Assembly: GCA_023449855.1 (NCBI GenBank)
Contig: JAEXHR010000227.1
Coordinates: 1-24,544, forward strand
Direction: 5' to 3'
Origin: Pseudomonadota bacterium
GTDB lineage: Bacteria; Pseudomonadota; Alphaproteobacteria; Rhizobiales; Xanthobacteraceae
DNA length: 24,544 bases
The position numbers were made by a program, and so were the translations under genes. Below the pieces are notes generated by a model. It ran no database searches and was not told the DNA's origin. It worked only from the letters and a program-made list of their open reading frames with translations. Below are positions 19,803 through 24,544 of this stretch, one piece after another (within the stretch, counting starts at the first letter, position 1; every line of letters begins with the position of its first letter).

Positions 19803-20849
19803 ATGCCCGCTTCATTCCCGATGAATGCCTGGTACGTCGCGGCCTGGGATGCGGAGATCAAGCGCCAGCTTTTCCCGCGCACCATCTGCGGCAAGCACGT
19901 GGTGATGTATCGCCGCGCCGATGGCGGGGTGAGCGCGCTGGAGGATGCGTGCTGGCATCGGCTCGTGCCGCTCTCCAAAGGCCGGCTCGAAGGTGACACC
20001 GTCGTCTGCGGCTATCACGGGCTGAAGTACAACCCGCAGGGCCGCTGCACGTTCATGCCCTCGCAGGAAACCATCAATCCATCGGCCTGCGTGCGCTCCT
20101 ATCCGGTGGTGGAACGGCATCGTTACGTCTGGCTGTGGATGGGCGATCCAGCCCTCGCCGATCCCGCACTGGTGCCCGACCTGCACTGGAACGACGATCC
20201 GGAATGGGCCGGCGACGGCAAGACCATCCACGTCAGATGCGACTACCGGCTGGTGCTGGACAATCTCATGGACCTCACCCACGAGACCTTCGTGCATGGC
20301 TCCAGCATCGGTCAGGATGATGTCGCCGAGGCGCCGTTCGACGTCAGCCACGGTGACAAGACCGTCACCGTCACGCGCTGGATGAAAGGCATCGCGGCGC
20401 CGCCGTTCTGGGCCGCGCAATTGCAGAAGCCCGGCCTCGTCGATCGCTGGCAGATCATCCGCTTCGAAGTGCCCTGCACGATCGCCATCGATGTCGGTGT
20501 GGCGCCGGCGGACACCGGTGCGCCCGAAGGCGACCGGTCCCAGGGCGTCAACGGCTTCGTGCTCAACACGATCACGCCGGAGACCGAGACGACCTGCCAC
20601 TACTTCTGGTCTTTTATGCGCAACTATCGCCGCCACGAACAGCGCCTGACCACGGAAATCCGCGACGGCGTCGCCGGCATCTTCCACGAGGACGAGCTCA
20701 TCCTCGAAGCCCAGCAGAAGGCGATGGACGAGAATCCGGATCGCATCTTCTACAATCTCAATATCGACGCAGGCGCCATGTGGGCGCGGCGCCTGATCGA
20801 TCGCATGGTCGCGCGGGAAACCGGATCACATCTGCAGGCGGCGGAGTAG
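19803..20849 (+). CDS. vanA: Rieske oxygenase, vanillate O-demethylase VanA type
   Basis: 348 residues, ribosome site AGGAGG 6 bases upstream. Family role: using electrons from VanB, the enzyme hydroxylates an aryl methoxy group, which leaves as formaldehyde (vanillate to protocatechuate). Rieske [2Fe-2S] ligands C50, H52, C69 and H72 (ACWH and CGYH). Mononuclear iron site: NLMDLTHETFVH gives H160 and H165 with N154 and D157; the third ligand is probably D297 in FHEDE. MNAWYVAAWD, DYRLVLDNLMDLTHE and the C-terminal LNIDAGAMWARRLIDRM strongly match VanA proteins; dicamba monooxygenase is a related homologue. The Rieske motif has Trp where VanA usually has Pro (CPH). Substrate could be vanillate or another methoxylated aromatic; the specificity is not determinable. 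First gene of an operon with a GntR gene and vanB. Confidence 0.85.
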   Translation: MPASFPMNAWYVAAWDAEIKRQLFPRTICGKHVVMYRRADGGVSALEDACWHRLVPLSKGRLEGDTVVCGYHGLKYNPQGRCTFMPSQETINPSACVRSYPVVERHRYVWLWMGDPALADPALVPDLHWNDDPEWAGDGKTIHVRCDYRLVLDNLMDLTHETFVHGSSIGQDDVAEAPFDVSHGDKTVTVTRWMKGIAAPPFWAAQLQKPGLVDRWQIIRFEVPCTIAIDVGVAPADTGAPEGDRSQGVNGFVLNTITPETETTCHYFWSFMRNYRRHEQRLTTEIRDGVAGIFHEDELILEAQQKAMDENPDRIFYNLNIDAGAMWARRLIDRMVARETGSHLQAAE

Positions 20850-20853
20850 CAGC

Positions 20854-21609
20854 ATGAGCGACCGCGAATCCGAGCGCTCAGTATCCCAGACGGTGCGCGC
20901 CCAGCTTGCCTTGCGCGACATGATCCTGTCCGGCCAGTTGCGTTCGGGCGAGCGCATCTCGGAACTGCAGGCGGTGGATATCACCGGCGTGTCGCGAACG
21001 CCGGTGCGCCTGGCATTGGTGCGGCTCGAGGATGAAGGGCTGCTGCAGGCGATCCCCTCCGGCGGCTTCATGGTGAAGGCCTTTTCGGAGCGCGACATCC
21101 TCGATTCCATCGAGCTGCGCGGCACCATGGAGGGCTTGGCCGCCCGCCTTGCTGCCGAACGCGGCGCCAGCGCGCGCCATCTCGAACCGCTCAAGGAGTG
21201 TCTCGCCGATCTCGATCAGCTCGTGCGGCAGAATCCGATCTCGGTCGAAGCCTTTTCGGCCTATGTGACGCTGAATGCGCGCTTTCACGCGCTGCTTACC
21301 GAATTATGTGGCAGCCCGCCGGTGGTGCGCCAGATCGATCGTGTTGCGGCCATGCCGTTTGCATCGCCGAGCGCTTTCGTGATGGCGCAATCGGCACTGC
21401 CGGAAGCACATAACATCCTGCTCATCGCGCAGGAGCATCACCGCATCGTGGTCGATGCCATCGAGAACCGCGAGGGCGCGCGGGCGGAGGCGATCATGCG
21501 CGAGCATGCGCGGCTCGCCGTGCGCAATCTGCGCCTCGCGCTGCGCAACCGCACCAATCTCGATCTGCTGCCCGCACTGGCCCTGCTCACCGCATCGCCT
21601 ACGGACTGA
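20854..21609 (+). CDS. GntR-family regulator with FCD domain
   Basis: 251 residues starting 4 bases after the oxygenase stop. Winged helix-turn-helix at about 10-75 (SQTVRAQLALRDMILSGQLRSGERISELQ, GVSRTPVRLALVRLEDEGLL, GGFMVKAF), then the all-helical FCD ligand-binding domain (about 82-230). Likely metal/ligand-binding histidines are H145 (NARFHALL), H195 or H196 (EHHRIVVDAI) and H218 (REHARLAV). FCD regulators such as VanR sense an organic acid and release their operators. Its position between the oxygenase and reductase genes makes it the probable autoregulated controller of this operon, with GTATAC palindromes upstream as candidate targets. The effector may be the substrate, by analogy to VanR. 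Confidence 0.93.
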   Translation: MSDRESERSVSQTVRAQLALRDMILSGQLRSGERISELQAVDITGVSRTPVRLALVRLEDEGLLQAIPSGGFMVKAFSERDILDSIELRGTMEGLAARLAAERGASARHLEPLKECLADLDQLVRQNPISVEAFSAYVTLNARFHALLTELCGSPPVVRQIDRVAAMPFASPSAFVMAQSALPEAHNILLIAQEHHRIVVDAIENREGARAEAIMREHARLAVRNLRLALRNRTNLDLLPALALLTASPTD

Positions 21610-21620
21610 GGAGACGCATC

Positions 21621-22598
21621 ATGCGCTTTGCCGAACACTGGACATCGGGCACCGTCGAGACGATCCGCGATCTCACGGCGCAGATTCGCGAATTCACGCT
21701 AAAGCCCGACGTGCCGCTGCGCGCCTTCCCGCCCGGCAGCCACATCACCGTGAACCTGCTGATCGACGGACAGCCGCAGACGCGATCCTATTCCGTCGTC
21801 GGCGCACGCAACCTCGACCGGTTGCGCATCGGTGTTCGGCTGGCACCAGACAGCCGCGGCGGCTCGCAAGCCATGTGGGCGTTGCAGCCGGGCGCGCGGC
21901 TGGACTTCATCGCGCCTTCTACCTTGCTCGATCTCGACTGGACTCGAAACAATTACTGCCTGATCGCCGGCGGCATCGGCATCACGCCGATCTCTGCCGT
22001 GGCGCATGCGCTGTGCCAGCGCGGTGTCAACGCGACCCTGCACTATGCCATGAAGACGCGCGGCGATGCGGCCTATCTGGGCGACATGACGGCCTTGCTC
22101 GGTGATCACCTGCATGTTCATGCCAGCGACGAAGGGCATCGCCTCGATTTCGCGGAGGCCTTCGCAGAGCTGCCACCCGACGCCATCGCCATCATCTGCG
22201 GGCCGATGCGCATGACCGAAGATGCCCGCCGCGCCTGGCAGGCGACAGGCCGCCGTCCAACCGATCTGCGTTACGAGACCTTCGGCTCAAGCGGCCTGCT
22301 GCCGGCAACGGAATTTCGCGTCAGGCTGAAGGGCGTCGGCACCGAAATCGTGGTGCCGCAGAACCGCACCATGCTGGCCGCGCTCCGCGATGCCGGACAT
22401 GAGGTGATCTCCGATTGCGAGCGCGGCGAATGCGGCATCTGCGCCATCGGCGTTGTCGCCGTCGACGGAGAGATCGACCATCGCGACGTCTTCTTCAGCG
22501 CGCATCAGAAGCAGGACAACGCCAAGATCTGCCCTTGTGTGTCGCGCGCCATCGGCACCGTGACGGTCGATACGCTGTATCGGCCCGATGCGATCTGA
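21621..22598 (+). CDS. vanB: Oxidoreductase with plant-type ferredoxin domain, vanillate demethylase reductase VanB type
   Basis: 325 residues, ribosome site GAGGAGA ahead of ATG 21621. It carries electrons from NAD(P)H through FMN and a [2Fe-2S] centre to the oxygenase. FMN-binding RSYSV (55-59) lies in the ferredoxin-reductase-type barrel, and GGIGITP (117-123) and CGPMRM (193-198) in the nucleotide-binding domain. The C-terminal ferredoxin domain has ligands C266, C271, C274 and C304 in the spacing C-x4-C-x2-C-x29-C. All domains of the phthalate dioxygenase reductase/VanB class are complete. Third gene of the operon, 11 bases after the GntR stop. Its stop is only two bases from that of the convergent MFS gene. 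Confidence 0.92.
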   Translation: MRFAEHWTSGTVETIRDLTAQIREFTLKPDVPLRAFPPGSHITVNLLIDGQPQTRSYSVVGARNLDRLRIGVRLAPDSRGGSQAMWALQPGARLDFIAPSTLLDLDWTRNNYCLIAGGIGITPISAVAHALCQRGVNATLHYAMKTRGDAAYLGDMTALLGDHLHVHASDEGHRLDFAEAFAELPPDAIAIICGPMRMTEDARRAWQATGRRPTDLRYETFGSSGLLPATEFRVRLKGVGTEIVVPQNRTMLAALRDAGHEVISDCERGECGICAIGVVAVDGEIDHRDVFFSAHQKQDNAKICPCVSRAIGTVTVDTLYRPDAI

Positions 22599-22600
22599 CC

Positions 22601-23818
22601 TCACGCAACTTTGCGCAGCGAAGCGACCAGAGACATGACGGCGAGCGCGATCACCACCGCACCATAAACATAAGCGACGACCGCCAGCCCCACAAATGGC
22701 ACCGAAACGCCAGCGGCCAACGCAGGCAGGCTGAAGGCCAGATACGAAATCACGTAGAAGGTGGCCAGCAGGCCGGCGCGCTGATGCGCTTCGGCCGTCG
22801 GCAGCAATGTGCTGAGCACGCCCGCGAAGGAGGATCCAAAACCCATGCCGGCAATCATCGTGCCGAGAAAGAGCGCAACAGTGCTGTGTTGCTGGATGCC
22901 GAGCAGCGTGACCGCGACGCCCAGCGACAGGGTGGCCGTCCCGATCAGCAGCAATCGGCGCGCCGGCAGATGGCGCAGAGCTCCCACCGACAACGCCCCC
23001 GAAAGCATCAACACCGCCACAACGACACCGCCGACCCATGGTGCACTGACGCCCATGGTCGTCGCAACGATGGTCGGCATCAGCGACAGATAGAACCCGC
23101 CCAGCGCCCAGCTCGCAATCGTTGCCGGCGCCACCCGCAGCAGCGCCGCGCGCGATTGCACGGGTACGCGCATGTTCGGCTTCAATGACGCGAACGCGCC
23201 CGGCTTGCGCGACACGGTTTCGGGCATGAACCACAACAGTACGATCAGCACCGCCGTGATCACGAACAGCACTTCATAGACGAGATGGAAGGGATCGGGC
23301 GCGAAGGTCACCAGCAACCCAGCGCCGAGCGCGCCGACCATCAGGCCGACAAATGCACTGACGCTGTTGAGAAGCGGGCCGCGCTTGCGGTCGCTATCGA
23401 GGATGGCCGCACCGAGCGTGGTTGTCGACGCACCGACGCAGAGCCCCTGTACTGCGCGGGCAAGGATCAAATGGCTGACATCGGTGGCATAAGAGAACAA
23501 CACCATGGCTACGGCATTGATCAGCAGCCCCGCCAGAATGACCGGACGCCTACCGATATAATCCGACAGGCCTCCCACGGTGAGCAGCGCCGCCAGCAGA
23601 CTGATCGCATAGACCGCAAACACCAGCGTGATCATCAGCGGCGTGAGATGCATGCTCTCTTGGTAGAGCCGATAGAGCGGCGTGGCTGCGCTGCTGCTGC
23701 CGACCACCGTAGCTGCCGACACGAAGCTGAAAGCGGTCATGGCCCAGAGCGGCGCCTTCTTCATCGGCAGATCGCGTTGTGCGTCGGAAATGCAGGTCTC
23801 ACCGGGGCTTCCTTGCAT
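22601..23818 (-). CDS. Major facilitator superfamily transporter
   Basis: 405 residues, twelve predicted membrane helices. The MFS loop motif between helices 2 and 3 is GGLSDYIGRRPVIL. LILARAVQGLCVGASTTTLG is the helix 4-5 region of drug/H+ antiporter types. The start at 23818 has a perfect TAGGAGG five bases upstream; a short hydrophilic leader (MQGSPGETCISDAQRDLPMKKAP) precedes helix 1. Divergent from a TetR regulator, which is the usual arrangement for an efflux pump, but uptake of an aromatic acid for the neighbouring VanAB operon cannot be excluded. It converges with vanB with no terminator in the two-base gap. Confidence 0.92.
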   Translation of the reverse strand: MQGSPGETCISDAQRDLPMKKAPLWAMTAFSFVSAATVVGSSSAATPLYRLYQESMHLTPLMITLVFAVYAISLLAALLTVGGLSDYIGRRPVILAGLLINAVAMVLFSYATDVSHLILARAVQGLCVGASTTTLGAAILDSDRKRGPLLNSVSAFVGLMVGALGAGLLVTFAPDPFHLVYEVLFVITAVLIVLLWFMPETVSRKPGAFASLKPNMRVPVQSRAALLRVAPATIASWALGGFYLSLMPTIVATTMGVSAPWVGGVVVAVLMLSGALSVGALRHLPARRLLLIGTATLSLGVAVTLLGIQQHSTVALFLGTMIAGMGFGSSFAGVLSTLLPTAEAHQRAGLLATFYVISYLAFSLPALAAGVSVPFVGLAVVAYVYGAVVIALAVMSLVASLRKVA

Positions 23819-23834
23819 CGCGGCCTCCTAAAGG

Positions 23835-23896
23835 CTAAATAATTGCGTTAGTGAATTTAGGGCGCCAAGGCTCTTAATGCAAATATTTTGCGTTAA
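23835..23896. promoter_or_regulatory. Operator and promoter candidates between the MFS and TetR genes
   Basis: TTAATGCAAA-tat-TTTGCGTTAA (23874-23896) is an inverted repeat with 9 of 10 bp paired. A copy of the half-site TTGCGTTA occurs 45 bases away at 23843-23850, inside the outer inverted repeat CTAAAT (23835-23840) / ATTTAG (23855-23860). On the minus strand TTGCAT (23882-23877) and TAAATT (23859-23854) are 17 bases apart and could be the MFS promoter, with the operator covering its -35. The stretch is AT-rich against its GC-rich neighbours. Confidence 0.6.
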
Positions 23897-23939
23897 GGAA
23901 TGCTCACATTTCCGCATGGCTCATGCGCCAAGGACGGTT

Positions 23940-24497
23940 ATGACGACAAAGGAACGAACCAGAACGGGCGGTCGAAGCGCGCGCATTCAGAGCGCTGTGC
24001 ATGACGCTGTCCGTAAATTGGGGGGGCTTTCCACCCGAAACCAGATCACCGTGCCGCAGATTGCGGCCGAAGCCGGCGTCACGCCCTCCACCATCTATCG
24101 CCGCTGGGGGGACCTGCAATCGCTGCTGGCCGACGTCGCTGTGGCCCGGCTACGGCCGATTGGGGAGCCTGACGACACCGGTGCATTAGAATCCGACCTG
24201 CGTGCCTTCATCGAGCAATATGCAGAGGAAATGTCATCGCCGGTCGGCCGCGCATTGCTGCGAGACGGGACATTGGACGCCGCTGAGGGCACGTCCTGCG
24301 TCTGCTGCAGTTTCACCAACGACCACCTCACGACCCTCACCGAACGGGCAAAGACTCGCGGTGAAACACCGTTCGACATCGAAGAAGTCATCGATCATGT
24401 CGTCGCGCCTATCGTCTATCGCATCCTGATCAGCCAGGAGCCGCTGACCCCGGACTATTGCCGGAAATTGATCGACCGGATTTATCCGCCAGCATAG
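23940..24497 (+). CDS. TetR-family transcriptional regulator
   Basis: 185 residues from ATG 23940, chosen because AAGGACGG precedes it; ATG 23877 and 23916 are in frame, but the first lies inside the operator. The N-terminal TetR HTH spans about 14-62 (TVPQIAAEAGVTPSTIYRRWGDLQSLLADV). The C-terminal ligand-binding domain is of the TetR_C type with no close match I can name. It contains an unusual cluster C120-V-C122-C123 (GTSCVCCSF) plus C174, which could sense thiols, metals or oxidants, though this is speculative. It is expected to repress the divergent MFS gene and itself through the palindrome at 23874-23896. The gene ends 47 bases before the window end. Confidence 0.92.
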   Translation: MTTKERTRTGGRSARIQSAVHDAVRKLGGLSTRNQITVPQIAAEAGVTPSTIYRRWGDLQSLLADVAVARLRPIGEPDDTGALESDLRAFIEQYAEEMSSPVGRALLRDGTLDAAEGTSCVCCSFTNDHLTTLTERAKTRGETPFDIEEVIDHVVAPIVYRILISQEPLTPDYCRKLIDRIYPPA

Positions 24498-24504
24498 GCA
24501 TCAT

Positions 24505-24544
24505 CCTCCACCCTCATGGTGAGGAGCGCGCTCTTGCGCGCGTC
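24505..24544 (+). repeat. 5' part of a Bradyrhizobium-type dispersed repeat, cut by the window end
   Basis: CACCCTCATGGTGAGGAGCG followed by CGCTCTTGCGCGCGTC is the start of a common intergenic element in Bradyrhizobium and Rhodopseudomonas genomes ('ctcatggtgaggagcgcg'). Only the beginning is in the window. Confidence 0.7.

Noticed and set aside
22287..23234. A 315-codon minus-strand frame spanning the vanB/MFS junction
   Set aside because: It overlaps vanB and the MFS gene in a different frame; both of those have clear family motifs and ribosome sites, and this one has neither.
1..24544. CRISPR array, insertion sequence, prophage or integrated element
   Set aside because: No regularly spaced repeats, no transposase or integrase frames, no tRNA with flanking direct repeats. 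Repeats present are short palindromes of the chromosomal type.

Overview
The window looks like chromosomal DNA of an alphaproteobacterium of the Bradyrhizobium / Rhodopseudomonas / Tardiphaga / Afipia group (Nitrobacteraceae). This is an inference. It rests on high GC, an Irr-type iron control element at the bacterioferritin gene, and several palindromic intergenic repeats that I recognise from Bradyrhizobium-type genomes (the 'tagcccggatggag', 'agcatgatc', 'gatgggtta' and 'cctcatggtgagg' families). I see no rRNA, tRNA, CRISPR array, insertion sequence, integrase or phage gene. The region reads as ordinary chromosome with one accessory-looking catabolic cluster at the right end.

Layout. 1-2.8 kb (+ strand): the 3' part of a collagen-like gene with terminator, a small exported protein, a DUF2188-like protein, a PPOX-type flavoprotein and a lipoprotein. 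2.9-3.8 kb (- strand): iron storage, bacterioferritin (bfr) and its [2Fe-2S] partner ferredoxin (bfd), with a near-perfect Irr box between them. 4.2-5.0 kb (+): two paralogous exported glycine-zipper proteins. 5.1-6.9 kb (-): a UPF0114/YqhA membrane protein overlapping an MltB-type lytic transglycosylase. 7.0-9.5 kb (-): ettA then tam. 9.7-11.0 kb (+): a small unknown protein and a D-2-hydroxyacid dehydrogenase. 11.1-13.5 kb: an L,D-transpeptidase (-) divergent from a Pro/Ala-rich membrane-anchored protein (+).

13.5-19.6 kb: a CoxE-like von Willebrand factor A protein overlaps a rhodanese gene by ATGA, with a mercaptopyruvate sulfurtransferase downstream (all -). Divergent from these (+) are a membrane-bound Cache-PAS-GGDEF diguanylate cyclase, a GlsB/YeaQ membrane protein and a MoxR-type AAA+ ATPase. 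VWA and MoxR proteins normally work as a pair. Here the two halves flank a c-di-GMP enzyme, and the VWA half is coupled to a sulfurtransferase. I consider this the best candidate for an undescribed functional module, though the link is inferred.

19.6-22.6 kb (+): a VanA-like Rieske oxygenase, a GntR/FCD regulator and a VanB-like reductase in one tight operon, preceded by three GTATAC sites that may be the regulator's operators. It probably O-demethylates a methoxylated aromatic acid. 22.6-24.5 kb: an MFS transporter (-) divergent from a TetR regulator (+), with a palindromic operator candidate between them. The window ends in the first part of another Bradyrhizobium-type repeat.
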